Origin: Salticus scenicus
Taxonomy: Eukaryota > Arthropoda > Arachnida > Araneae > Salticidae
NCBI GenBank assembly: GCA_963930645.1
Contig: OZ005649.1
Coordinates: forward strand, 84,579,126-84,643,125
DNA: 64,000 nt
Direction: 5' to 3'
Every line of letters begins with the position of its first letter. Positions within the stretch are counted from its first letter, which is position 1. The position numbers were made by a program, and so were the translations under genes. Shown here one piece after another: positions 12,535 to 24,180 of the stretch. The notes beneath the pieces were generated by a model, which had not been told where the DNA came from, did no database searches, and worked only from the letters and a program-made list of their open reading frames with translations.

Positions 12535-14722
12535 CCACTGTAATCAATGTTAATATTGGTCAATAGAGGATATGAATTTCTTACAAACACCCTTTAAACT
12601 GCAAAAAGAAAGTTTTCATAGAAATGTGAATCCCTAATTTTGATAAAAGAAATAAAGATATTTTCGATTAAAAGTATGCATCGCTACAAGTGTTTATATT
12701 AATAATTAATTTCTCACCGAAGTTATTTTATAATATATTGAAAATTAAAGATGTGCGGTGAAGGTTTTATGCCCCTCTTTTAATTTATACTACACTTGCT
12801 TAAGTTTAACATTATTGTATTTTGGAAGTTTTAAACGTATAAATAAAACAGTTGCTTAAATTTCTAAGTTGTTATATGTATATATATATGTATATATTTC
12901 ATACAATACTAAAATGTAGATATCATCAATAACAATACTAAAATGTAGATATCATCTAAACCTATGCAGCAATATAAAATATATACGTGTGTATTTTGCT
13001 ATCCTTGAGGTAATATTCAATTTGACAATTTTAGTAAATGAGATACTGATTATACCTCTAAACGGTACTTATACACAGAATTTATACACAATTTTATACC
13101 GAAACACTTATATTTAAATGACTCAGGTAAAATCTAAAATATTAGCCTTTCTTTTTTTTTAATCATTTATATTTTTTACTTTTATCTATATTAAATCTTA
13201 AATATGCTTAATATATACATTTTTAAAAACATGTTTGCTTTATTATTAGGTGCGATACACTTTTTTTGTGAAATACTTTATAATAAACATAAGAAGTTAG
13301 AAATTATTAAATGGCGCGTTTAATTTTAAATCATAAGTTCATAATCACATTATTAGATTATTACCATATTTTTATTAACTTCTATTGTTGTTTGTTTGTT
13401 TGTTAGTTTAACCGGTACAAATCTTACAATCGAATTTTAACTAACTTCCCTACAAACTAGACATTTGAAACTTTCACAATAGCTCACAACCCGATGGCAG
13501 CACATTACTTCGAAGTCCTAATTTCGAATTTTCGAATAGTTTACTTATAATTAATTAAAATATGAAAATAATAACCTCCTAATATACCTTATAAATAGCC
13601 ATTAAAATATTAGCTATAACTTAATTGTTGCCAAATATATATATATATATATATATAAATATATTACGAGTTCATTTTCTTTCAGCATAAAAATAAATAC
13701 ATTTAATCAAATGTCAGCGTTAAAAAAATGTAAAAAGTTAAATTATGCATCTCACAAAAATTTCCGTCATAATCACTTTAAAAATTTTATGCACATTGAT
13801 AAGAGCTCTATGATTCATCAGAAAATTTAAAACGTGGTATATAAAAAGTTTTTTTTTATCTTATAATTATTAGGTTTTTAACTAATGTTTCTCTAATATT
13901 ATTGTGAATATTTCATTGAATTTTGTATATATATATTTTTAAATACATTTTCTTTATTAGCAAACACATAAAAAAAAAAAAAAAAAAAAAAAAACTAGAA
14001 CTTTCGAAATAATTATGAGATTATTTTCCACAAAAAACATACAAACATTCCACAAACTAAGCGATATAACGTGTTAAAGTTGCAAAGTGATTTGTAGCCT
14101 TTTGTGATAAAGGTCAATACAAAACATTCCTGTTTTATTAAATATAAAATTTTATAATTGGTGCCCTTATTGCACTTACAACTGAACCAATCGTGGAAAA
14201 TGAGAGCTTACAAATGCTCATGTTATGTTCATTTTGCTCCAATTTTTATTTATTTATTTAAAGTTAATGTAATAAAATGTTAATGTAATTAATAAATGTT
14301 TAAATAATCTGGTATGTCACTCACACGACTTTCTTTTACCCTGGATTTTATACTATAAATACAGATTCGAGATTAAGGAGTAAGATAACGAGTACTGTTA
14401 CGTAAACTTATGTTATAACAATTCAAATTAAGCTTCGGAACAGCTTTATTTGACAAATAATTCTGTATGAGGGGGCTACTACCACCCTCAACCACCGTTT
14501 TATTATTTTACCTACATTTATATAGAATTCAAATCTGTAATTAGCTTCAACAGATCATTTGATATTATCCAGACAATTTTCATACGCAACATTGCTTGAA
14601 ACTTATCAATCTTGATTAAACTTTCCTTGTACCAAATGTGTTATCTTCAAAATACAACATTTGAATTTCCTGAAATTATTTGTTTTTAATTTACTCTAAA
14701 AGACACAGACAAAGATCAAGTG
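10901..14722. other. long AT-rich stretch with microsatellites
   Basis: It holds (AAT)n near 12506-12532, several (TA)n runs (13638-13656, 13926-13936), and a poly-A run near 13971-13994. No transposase, RT or exon-like structure was recognised. Confidence 0.5.
12903..12956. repeat. 29-bp direct repeat, two copies
   Basis: ACAATACTAAAATGTAGATA plus TCATC is present twice with a period of 29 bp. It is a local slippage duplication. Confidence 0.8.
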
Positions 14723-15351
14723 TTAACACTAGATTTACGGACCGAGCCAATTTGACTCATTAAAAATTTGAACACTATATATATATAAAACTTTAATATT
14801 ACTTTTTAAAAACATACGTTGGTTTTTAGTTAAGTAATGAAATATATGTAAACGTGCATTCCTCTTCCCCGCAGACCCCTTCATTTCGCATTATCGAATG
14901 TGGTATACCTATTTTCACGGTTGTGAGCCAATTTGACTCATAGTATGGTTTAACAATTAATCGCATAACATGAAATTTATTGGTCCTATCAGGCCTGGGC
15001 AACAGTCAAGTCGCACGTGATTTGTTTCTCTTCTCATTTGGCATTCCTCACATACAATATTTGTGTGTATGTGGGAGCCATTGTCACTTGATTTCGCTAC
15101 TTCGCTACATTATTACCCACATCTGTCATCATTTCGATTTATACATCGTGTGTGAGCAGTGCAGTGAAGTAATATATAATTTATAATTTTATAAAATTCA
15201 TTTTTTGCCAGAAAAATTTTATCCACATAGGTAATTTTGTAATTTATTTGTAAAAGATATTACAATTGATATTTATTTTATCTGGTTATCTAGGGTTTCT
15301 ATTATAGGAAAAAATCAGAAAATTTGTCTTTTGTTGAAAAAACTAATCAAA

Positions 15352-16076
15352 ATAAAGAAAGACCAATCAGATAATGAATCGGATGCAATTGATATAGACC
15401 AATGTGATAACGAAACTGAATTTTAGGAGGAAGTCAATAAAAATGAATCTTCAAGCAGTGAAGATGAAGATCTTTGTTATATAGCTCCTAACAAAAAAAA
15501 AAAAAAAGAGCCAGGGTTATTTCTGATTCTGAAACCGAAAATAATTTAGACGCTATCGATACATCTTCTGATAAAGAAATTTCAGCCGAAAAAGCTGCTG
15601 ATGGGACTTTATTGGAAACATTGAACGAAGGCAGAAACGTAGGTAGATCACCGATTTATACCATATTCAAAGACGTTTCTGGTCCAACTGCCTATGCTAA
15701 AAGACATATTATGCTTGGTTCGGCAAGTAGCGCATTCAATTTGATAATTGACGAAGGTATGATGGCGTATATAAAATCATGTACCGAACTCGAAGCTCGT
15801 CAAGTTTTGAATAATAAGAAATGGACGGTTACAAAATCACAATTGTGGGCCTTTGTAGCAATTTTATTTGCTAGAGGAGCATATGAGGCAAATAATTTGA
15901 AGTGTTCATTATTGTGGTTTGCGAAGTGGTGGTCCGGCTTTTTTCGCCCAGAAACAGATGTACAAACCATTGTGCTAAATGTAATAGAAATGTTTGCGGA
16001 AAATGTGTTTCAAAAACAGAGTTTATATGTAAAAAATGTTTTCCATGAAATTTTTGATACTAAACATTTCATTTAA
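15352..16076 (+). pseudogene. piggyBac-like transposase remnant lacking the catalytic core
   Basis: An acidic N-terminal region (Asp/Glu/Ser-rich, 15352-15560) is broken by an in-frame TAG at 15424 and a poly-A slippage site near 15491. A 154-codon frame follows from 15612 to 16076. Its residues 40-105 match the N-terminal part of the DDE_Tnp_1_7 family: a hydrophobic helix before W71, then the SQLWAFVAILFARGAYEANN block and an LW..WW motif at 101-107. In piggyBac proteins the three catalytic aspartates come after this point. Here the sequence instead jumps directly to the C-terminal cysteine-rich domain, which is present in another frame. The protein cannot be catalytic. Confidence 0.85.
15959..16048 (+). 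pseudogene. C-terminal Cys-rich (zinc-finger) domain of piggyBac transposase, out of frame
   Basis: Reading the frame two bases on from the 154-codon frame gives 29 residues ending at TGA, with seven cysteines arranged as CTNHCAKC, VCGKC and FICKKCF. This is the cross-brace zinc-finger pattern known at the C terminus of piggyBac transposases. It overlaps the other frame because an internal deletion of about 1 kb joined the two halves out of phase. Confidence 0.75.
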
Positions 16077-16188
16077 ATTGATTTGGAACTATTTTCTTTG
16101 CAAAAAACTTCAATTTTCTTGTATGAGTCAAATTGGCTCACTTCAGTAAAAATAGGTATACAATCAACATCCGTAAATCTAGTGTTAA

Positions 16189-16250
16189 AAATCTGACTTC
16201 GGTATTCAGGAAGCCTCAAAATGTGTAGGTATACAAAAAAACCAAGCTAT
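16189..16250 (+). repeat. short fragment of the hairpin-ended repeat family
   Basis: It resembles the 16.92-kb copy in the block CAGGGAACCTCAAAACGTGT (here CAGGAAGCCTCAAAATGTGT). It immediately follows the right TTAA of the piggyBac-like element. Confidence 0.4.
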
Positions 16251-16482
16251 GAATATTTAGCTTAAAAACATACATTATTTATCGTATGGCTATTAGGAAT
16301 TCATTTCCATTTCTAAACAGCTTTCCTGGACATGGTAAAATATTAGAGTAAAATACTTTCACTAACAATAAAAAAGCTTGTTATGGTTTGAATTCTGGCA
16401 GCCCTGTATATCTTCTGAAGGTTATGTACATATCATATGATGCACATTAATATAATCCTATATGAATAACACACGGCACAAC

Positions 16483-16545
16483 CTGAAATATACTTTCATC
16501 AATTTCAAGCGTTGCCTCACTATAATCTACTTCTTTTGTGTAACC
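16483..16545 (-). CDS. coding exon (21 codons) of an unrecognised gene
   Basis: On the minus strand an acceptor TTCATTTACAG is followed by 63 bp encoding GYTKEVDYSEATLEIDESIF plus Q and then a GT (TTTCAG/GTTGTG). It follows the exon at 16672-16773 after a 126-bp intron, and phase 0 is kept across the junction. If the weak GTTGTG donor is not used, the frame continues 11 codons to a TAA near 16447, making this the last exon. I do not recognise the protein. Composition is mixed and acidic, unlike the low-complexity surroundings, which argues for real coding. Confidence 0.55.
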
Positions 16546-16671
16546 CTGTAAATGAACAATGATAGATTTCAATACCATATTCTACATGATACATATTTTT
16601 ACGTATATAAAAAAAATATGTTTTCGCTTCTTTTAGTTTAGTGCAGTCAAAAGATGTTGAACTTTACTTAC

Positions 16672-16773
16672 CTGCAATTTCCCCCATAGACGTAATGTAT
16701 TTGAATTTTCCCGGGTCTCTCCTTCTACACGAACGATTTGTTTCATCTCAACGAAAAGTTTAATGTAGCATCC
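16672..16773 (-). CDS. coding exon (34 codons) of an unrecognised gene
   Basis: On the minus strand an acceptor GTGTGTCATATAG is followed by exactly 102 bp, then a consensus donor TTGCAG/GTAAGT. The frame with no stop reads GCYIKLFVEMKQIVRVEGET, then RENSNTLRLWGKLQ. It is phase 0 at both ends and joins in frame to the next exon (16483-16545). Intron size (126 bp), consensus splice sites and normal amino-acid composition together make this the most credible host coding sequence in the window. I cannot name the family. The 5' neighbouring exon must lie at higher coordinates, possibly many kilobases away, or the piece may be an orphan left by rearrangement. Confidence 0.6.
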
Positions 16774-16789
16774 CTATATGACACACATT

Positions 16790-17032
16790 TAGAATACCAA
16801 GTTTGGAGTTTCTGCTATAATTTATTTTTAGATATACGGATAACAGGTAGACAAACAGACAGACAGACACACACGCACACACACACGGACAGACACACAT
16901 AATAACCGCTAAAATTAGGATTTTTGGAGTCAGGGAACCTCAAAACGTGTAAATATAACAAAATCTCAATTTCGAAAATTTGACCCAAAAACAATACTTT
17001 CTCTAACTTATGGATAAGAGAAAGTAAAAATA
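16790..17032 (+). repeat. interspersed repeat end with terminal hairpin ACTTTCTCT...AGAGAAAGT
   Basis: The segment contains a GACAGACAGACA/CACACA-type simple run (16848-16905), then CAGGGAACCTCAAAACGTGT and TTTGACCCAAAAACAATAC. It ends in a perfect 9-bp hairpin (ACTTTCTCT/AGAGAAAGT), then AAAA. A related copy lies at 47722-47862, with the same order of blocks and a different but still paired hairpin. It looks like the 3' end of an interspersed element. Confidence 0.6.
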
Positions 17033-17129
17033 TATATCACTTGCTGTACATCAAAATTGCTTGCTGAAATATTTTATCTAAAGCATCTAAACTTCATTTT
17101 TTTTCTTACAAATAAGCTAAAATAACAAT

Positions 17130-17245
17130 TATTTACATAGTGTAAGTTCCCAGACAGCACATCGCCTCCCCAGGATACCTTCAAGATGTCTTCTGGATGA
17201 AAAGACATCCCAGAAACGTCCTTAAGATGTACTGTGGATAAGTTA
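17130..17245. repeat. candidate short interspersed repeat (GATGTC/GACATC motifs)
   Basis: The segment is GC-richer and carries several GATGTC/GACATC-type hexamers in both orientations. A minus-strand frame across it is open but repetitive. Only one copy lies in this window, so repeat status is a guess. Confidence 0.3.
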
Positions 17246-17444
17246 AGCCTAACAGTGCTGTTAGGGTTATCTTTGTATGTATATATATATATATATATAT
17301 TTCTTGACTTAATTTTTATGAAACTTATAACAGACATACGTCAGATGTTAATGATTATTACATCTAATCAGGCGAATCATAATCAGGCGAATGGTTCATT
17401 TCTGTTAATCAGTGAAAAAACGATGAGTTGTTATAAATAATATG

Positions 17445-17479
<35 letters not shown>

Positions 17480-19365
17480 GGATCAGCCTAGTCATCTTTT
17501 TAAATATCAGTTTTGTATAGATAAATATTCGTATTATACTATCGAAGTAAAGGTTTGAATTAATCGGAAATATATATATTAATACTTAAAAGTTTTAAAA
17601 TGAGTTACAAAGTGAACAAAATTTACGTTTACGTTTTTCCTTATTACTGAACATATTTTATTTTTTCAAATAAATACTGCAATGATATAAATAAACATAA
17701 ATTATCTAATTATCTTTTAAAAAGATTATCGCAAAATATTTTTATAAATAAAATATTCTAAACTTCCAAATATTTAAAATACATTAAGCAATCTGAAAGT
17801 TAAATAGAATACATAATTAAGTATTTTTTAAGTAGTAAAAGAGTTAGAGAAGAAGAAGTATTTTATGTTTATTAAAAGTTTTTAAGTTACGAAAATTTAA
17901 TGAATCGAATATATATATATATATATATATATAAGAACTTTTCGAATATTATTTTCTAAAAAAATAATGATTGTATACAAAAAATAAACTTTTTAAAAAA
18001 AGACTTTGTTATACTCGATAATAAATCAGAGGAAGGAAAAACTTTCTGAAATTCTTAACACACTTTTTAGAGAAAAACCATTAAAAAATAAATTAAAAAG
18101 TTTTTCTGGTTTAAAAATAGTCTATAATGAAGCTTTCCTTTATAGAAAAGTCTTTCAATGTTTACGAAACTTATTTCCATTTCGAATCAAAGTTTTTTAA
18201 AGTTCTTTAATTACTGACAAATAGACTATCATTTTTCAAAATTTATAAAATTCCAAAAACAAAAATTTAAGGTTTCTCACGTTGCATATTGAAGTATTTT
18301 TGCAATCTCTCTCTCTCTCTCTCTCTCGCTCTCTCTCTTTCGCTTAATTAATAAGCCTTAGAAATAAAATTATTAAAGCTGTTCTTACAAATTAAAACAC
18401 GAATAAGTTATTGTTGAGTACAAACGAAAGTTGAAGTACAGTTATGGGTTAAGGACCTACATAAACCAACATGCTAATATAATTTTTTAAATATAAATTT
18501 TTATATTTTATTCGATTCAACTATCAAGTAACATCCAGAGTCTTCACAAACAACCAGTTGGTTTAAAGACATGCAAAATATTGCAACGTTTCGTAAATCT
18601 TATCTCGAAAAGTTCGCAATCCAGTCTTTGCGTATGAATTATAGTATTTGTTTTTTATAGTTTTAATTCTGGATATTTTTTTTTTAAATGGTGTGAAATA
18701 CATTAGAAAAAATATAAATCTGGGGATATTTGAATACTTATGATAGTTCGGATGGTAATGTTCCGCCTTACAGCAACAGCAATTGACATACACATTCTTT
18801 TTTTTTTTTTTTTTCTGTGGAGATCTGTCATAAAGTATGACACTTAATACTTGCAAGATATATGTATTATTTATTCTATTCTTCTTTATTTCAGAAATTT
18901 ATTATCTTCCATATGTATAATAAAAGAAAAAAAAAGCATAAAACATATGGAAAATTTGAAACTAATAGTAAAAAAATAAATAAATAAAAAAGTATCGATT
19001 AAGCAAACGGAAAACGACTTTATAAATACACATAAAAATGTAATGAACGCATATAAACATTTAATTTCCATTTACTGATTGCAATCAATTTATTTGTCAT
19101 AAAATATTCATGAGCTCAATTATCTTAGTTATTTTCCAGAATGGTTAATGAAACCATTTGTAAAATAACATGTTTAATTGCTTGTTAAGCAATTAGAACT
19201 TTTTGTCCACGTAATAAACATTTTTTGTGCTTTTTCATGTAAAATGTATATTGATGATTCCTTCTATTTTTTTTTCTTTGTAATACTTGATAAATAATTA
19301 GCATAATATTCTAATATTAAGTTTCATTCCAATAGAAAAAAAATGAATTATTCTTTTATAAGTTA

Positions 19366-19400
<35 letters not shown>

Positions 19401-20294
19401 TGTATGTGTGTTAGGTTAAGGAAGCAGACAAGTACAATGATTTTTCGAAAACGTTTAATGAATTTATAAAAAGTGTGAATTCACAAACAAAAATGCACTT
19501 GATTTAGATTTAATTATCATTATAGTAATTTTTATCATCTCTGACAGTTTTCTTCTAAAGGTTTTTTTTTTTTTTTTTTCAGAAATGTAAATAAAAGCTG
19601 GGAATGAAAAAATAAAAGTATATCATTGTAAAATTACATTTTTTTCCCCTCCCAATTTTGATTTTTTCATGCTAAACCTTAAATAAACTAATTAATACAG
19701 ATGCTTGCATTTCTTTATAAAGACACTTTATGATTTTTGTCATCTTTCTTAAGATTTAATTGACACAAAAACATTTCACAGGAATTAAAAGTAAAATCTA
19801 TCACTGTAAAATTGGAGGTTTTACAAAGCATTTTAATATCTGACATCTTTATACTATTATAAAAATCTGTAATAAAACACGTTTTGAATAATAAAAATAC
19901 AAAATTTATTAATCTATTTTAAAATTGTTTCTTCTGTTTTAAAATAGTTACATATGTATTCTATGTAGTTAATTGTTGATAAATACAAACTATTACAATA
20001 AAATCTGACCGTTGTCTGTAAAATTGTCAGAATGAAATAATTTATCTATAATTTTATGTTTCACACAACATAAAAGCCAAAACTTTCTTCAAAACTCTCT
20101 GTCTGCGTGTGTTGGGAGAGGGGGAGATCGTTGTGTCTGTATATTTGTAATGCTATATTTGTCCATGTATTATGCAAGAATACTACCAGGTATAATAATA
20201 CTTGGCAGAAATTTAGGTTTAAAATTACGATATTTTGCTTAAAATTACATCTATCGAAAATTGAAAAAATAAAAGTGAATAGATTTAGATACAT

Positions 20295-20330
<36 letters not shown>

Positions 20331-20460
20331 GCGTGTGCATGCGCAATAAGGCTTTTGTCAGTAAATTGCATTGAATGGGAAATCAATGGCGTTATATTTA
20401 CATTTTGGAGATCACGAAATCCCGAAATAATTTCAGAATATTTCCTCTGTGTGTATGTAA
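17246..20460. other. AT-rich DNA with many microsatellites
   Basis: It holds (TA)n at 17281-17300, 17450-17478 and 17910-17932, (CT)n at 18306-18338, and long poly-T/A runs near 19370, 19562 and 20300. I see no gene or transposon signature. Confidence 0.5.
18306..18338. repeat. (CT)n microsatellite
   Basis: CT dinucleotides with one CG interruption, about 16 units. Confidence 0.95.
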
Positions 20461-20511
20461 TGGGGTGTAGGTGGAGGTACCCAGCTAAAAAAGAAATCTT
20501 CAGAAAAACAT

Positions 20512-20670
20512 AAAAACTGCAGATAATCTGAAGGTATTTGGAATAATAAAAAGTTTAAGGGGGAAAAATTTACTTGCTTCCAAACTGCAAATGTTTTGCT
20601 TTTAAACTGCGGTTATTCTGCAGATTTCATGATTTTTGTTCTAAATCCCTTCAGATTATCTGCAGATTTT
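20512..20670. repeat. inverted repeat around CTGCAGATAATCTGAAGG
   Basis: CTGCAGATAATCTGAAGG at about 20517-20534 recurs in reverse complement (CCTTCAGATTATCTGCAG) at about 20648-20665, with 114 bp between. The interior has further CTGCAG or near-CTGCAG motifs. It shares the CTGCAG/CTTCAG vocabulary of the 3.7-kb minisatellite, so the two may be distantly related. No target duplication was seen. Confidence 0.6.
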
Positions 20671-21079
20671 TCGGCAGTTTTTTTTTTTTTTTTTTTTTTT
20701 TGGTTTATAGAGCGTTTTCTATTCGACCGGGTACACCTGAAAACGGCTAAACGGAATACAATGACACTTGGCTCAGGTTTAGGTCTGTACCCAACTTAAA
20801 ATTATATCCATTAAAACTTTCAAAATTTGAATTAGATTTAAAGATATACAAGCAAATGAGGCTTTTGTAATCAAATACAATATCTAAGTATTTAGATAAG
20901 TTGAAATGATTATATTTGACAAAAATCTTTTGATTCGTTGTTGTTATGTTTTTTGATGTAAACTTTGCAGTATCTAGTACAAATTATATCTTTCCTTATT
21001 TTTGAAAATTATTTTTAAAATTTATGTTCTTTATAAATCACATTCTTTGTAAACAAAATTTATTTTAGTACGACAGAAC

Positions 21080-21116
<37 letters not shown>

Positions 21117-21294
21117 TATTCTTCTATATAAAGTCATGCAGTAACTGTGTTTTATAACCTAGCATCAATAACTATATTCCTTTCTTAAGTTTCTTTCGTA
21201 TAGCTTTAGCAAAGAAACCCCTTGACGGCTTCTTTTTTTTTTGCCACATTTTAAAAGAATTAAAATGACTATCGCAATTGCGTAAATGAATTGC

Positions 21295-21375
21295 TTGGAG
21301 AGAAACGTCCGAGCTACTTCGGTGTCAAATTTCAAATTTCTCCAAGGGGTTATATACCGAAGCTGTGCAATTTCT
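21295..21375. repeat. diverged direct repeat, copy 1
   Basis: The block GAGAAACGTCCGAGCTACTT with CGGTGTCAAATTTCAAATTTC reappears in diverged form at 22550-22625. Confidence 0.5.
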
Positions 21376-21707
21376 TTAGAACGATTTCTCTTACTTTTAT
21401 TTTAATTATTAACAAAAAGCATTTCCACGTTCACTTTTTTCGGCCTTAAAAGAAATATATTTACTAATATATTTATTTATTCTTGGTCATAAATATTTAA
21501 ATATTTCGATATATAGTTTTTTAAATTTTAAATAAATTTGTAATAGTCGAATTTATTTTTTAAAGTTCGTTTACTTTGCTCTTCAGAAATTTCCATTTCT
21601 TTTATTTAATTTTTTCCGGTCTTTTCAATTTCTTTCAATTTACTTGAATTTGCCATCATTATTTTAGAAACTTTAACTTTATTTTCATAATAATATGTTT
21701 ACAGGCC

Positions 21708-21745
<38 letters not shown>

Positions 21746-22185
21746 ACAAAAAAAGAAATATGAAATTAAAGGTGAATCCCATCAAATAGCGACAAAAGAA
21801 AATCGCAGATTGAAAGAAATGCACCAACCGTACCCCCATTCCCCCCCTCCCCCCCAAAAAAATGCAATATTTTTTAAAAATATTTTTTTTATAATAATTA
21901 ATGGAAAACATACTTACGTCTAGATTATTGTATTGAATGAAAAAAGAAAAAAAAACGGAAATGCTAAGATGCTGAAAATGTAATATTTTACACAAGGCTT
22001 GCTTTATCTTTTGATAATAATTTAAAATAATAATAATAATCATTAATAACGAGATAATTTCCAAAATACTCTCACATCAATTAACTGACACATTTTTAAC
22101 AGTCTCTCTTATATTCCCGTAATAAAGCAATGCACCGCGCATTTTAATAATAAATCTATTGATAAAAAAAAAATATTTTATTTTA

Positions 22186-22384
22186 CTGTCGGTAACAAAA
22201 GTGTCCGAACACTAGCAAAAATTCCTGTATAAAAAAGTACACTTAATACTGTTTGGTTAAACAAATCCTTGTCGAATTACGTTCTTAGACTCACTAAGAA
22301 GAAGATTAGACAAGGATTTATTTAGCAAAACTGGATTAAGCGTACATTTTTTATATAGTGTTCTGACACTTTTGCTACCGACTG
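22186..22384. mobile_element. Tc1/mariner-type MITE, copy 1 (complete)
   Basis: The 199-bp palindromic element has ends C(A/T)GTCGGTAACAAAAGTGTC...GACACTTTTGCTACCGACTG and TA at 22184-22185 and 22385-22386. The whole element folds as one hairpin, the centre being near CTTAGACTCACTAAG. It encodes nothing. Three more copies lie at 25296, 40937 and 47499. The TA target and CAGT.GGTAACAAAAGTGTC ends are typical of Tc1/mariner-mobilised MITEs. Confidence 0.9.
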
Positions 22385-22549
22385 TACATTAGTTTCCAAC
22401 TTTCAAACAACAACAACAACAACAAAAAAAAAAACTTTTACTAACTTTGAAGTAATTTGTAAGTATAGTAATAGTACTTGTTGACATTTAAATATTTGTC
22501 CCATTTTGGCAATGAATTAAAATTGATATCGTAGTTACGTTAGAAAAGA

Positions 22550-22625
22550 CCTTGAAGAGAAACAACCGAACTACTTCAGTGTCAAAATTCAAATTTCGAC
22601 AAGTAAGGCTACTAAAGCTATTCCA
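22550..22625. repeat. diverged direct repeat, copy 2
   Basis: GAGAAACAACCGAACTACTT with CAGTGTCAAAATTCAAATTTC pairs with the copy at 21295-21375. Confidence 0.5.
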
Positions 22626-23094
22626 AAATATTATTATTTTCTCTATTTTATAACGCATATATAATAACGCATATATAATTCCCTGTTATTGATACTGGAT
22701 TCAAATATCACCATAGTTTCAGTATTTTACGAAAATTCAATGTAGAAAAAACTAATACATTTTCGATGCAGTTGAATATTGAGAGAAAAACACAGCTTTA
22801 GTATAGAACACTTTCGCGATTTTTAGTTCCCCATCATTCTATAGATATCGGGAACTTAGGCAATCGTGAAAATTTTTGACCTTGGTTTTTTGACTTTTTA
22901 ACACGTTTTCAACTGGGAGAAATAAAAAAATATCAAAATTGGTATGGTGTCCGTCTATAGGGTATCAGTTAGTTTGTTAGTCCGTTAGTGTATTAGTGCT
23001 TTAGTCCGTTTGTGTGTTAGTATGTTAGTCTGTGTACACGACAACTCACGAAAAAATGATCGCAGAGAGGTCGGACTAGTTTTAAAGTATTAGT

Positions 23095-24180
23095 TATGAC
23101 ACTGGCAAGAAACTTATTCATTCACAAATTTCTAATTAAAAAACTCCAAAAGTTATTCGAAATTTACAGTTTATCTAATATGGGAGAATAGGGCAAAATT
23201 TCACAAACTTGCTTGAAAAGAAATATTTTTATCGTAAAGATGCAGAAACAGCTTTTAAATATGAGTTTTGATGCCGGGATGAACATCATTAAATAGTAAC
23301 ATGCTACTTTGTAAATTTCTCAAATTATTCGAAATTTACGAATTTCTTAACACGGCAGAATAGGGCAAATCTTTGACTATGAATTTCCTTATTCAAAATT
23401 CCGCAAGATGTTCGAAATTTATGATTTACTTAACATGGCAGAATAGGGCAAAATTTCACATAAACTTCCATTTTCAGAAATATTTTCCTCATAAAGATGC
23501 CAGATAACTGTTAAAATATCATTTAGAATACTGGTATGAACAGAACATACTTGACTATGAATTTTGTAATTTAAAAATTTCGAAAGTTATTCGAAATTTA
23601 CGATTTACTAACAAGGCAAAACTTCGCATAAATGTCGCTTTTGAGGGTATTTTCATCGTAATGTTGTGAGACCACTTTTAAAATATATAAGATGCTAGTA
23701 TAAACATCCTTGACTATGAATTTTCCAATCAAAAAATTTCTTAAGCTACTGGAAATTTACAATTTACTTAATATGGCGGAATAATGCAAAAATTCGCATA
23801 AACGTCCACTTTGAGGGATATTTTGATCGTAAAATGTCAGAACACTTTTAAAATATCATTTAAGTTACTGGCAATCCCTTTAATTAAAAAATTTCGTAAG
23901 TTATTTCGAATTTACGATTTACTTAACGAGACAGAATAGGGCAAAATTGAGCTTAAAAGTCAATTTTTAAGATCATAAATATATCACACAACTTCAAAAT
24001 AACATTTATGATACTTGTTTGAACATGATTGACTACAAATATTCCAATAGGAAAATTTCGTAAGTTATTCGAAAATTAAGATTTTTTTCAACTTAGCAAA
24101 ATGGGGTGATATTCCATATAAATATGAATTCTGGGGATTGTTGCATTGGAAATATAAGCATGAAAACTAAACTACGAAAT
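23095..24180 (+). repeat. diverged satellite array, units about 160-185 bp
   Basis: About six units each contain GTTATTCGAAATTTACGATT, then a variant of ACATGGCAGAATAGGGCAAA, then a TGACTATGAATTTTCC block. Core occurrences lie near 23150, 23330, 23410, 23590, 23750, 23910 and 24065. The second interval is a shortened unit. Divergence between units is high, so the array is old. Confidence 0.8.

Larger units (their letters stand above)
14727..16184 (+). mobile_element. piggyBac-like element, internally deleted, TTAA target sites
   Basis: The 1458-bp element has perfect 15-bp terminal inverted repeats CACTAGATTTACGGA (14727-14741, reversed at 16170-16184). It is flanked by TTAA at 14723-14726 and 16185-16188, the diagnostic piggyBac target. 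A subterminal motif GAGCCAATTTGACTCAT lies at 14744-14760 and again at 14925-14941, and in inverted form at 16123-16139; both inner copies are accompanied by GTATACCTATTTT. The interior encodes remains of a transposase on the plus strand. The left end has gained about 160 bp between the two motif copies, probably by duplication of the subterminal motif. Confidence 0.92.

Noticed and set aside
14980..15186. 68-codon plus-strand frame inside the piggyBac-like element
   Set aside because: It overlaps the subterminal region and is not in the frame of the transposase remnant. Composition looks random.
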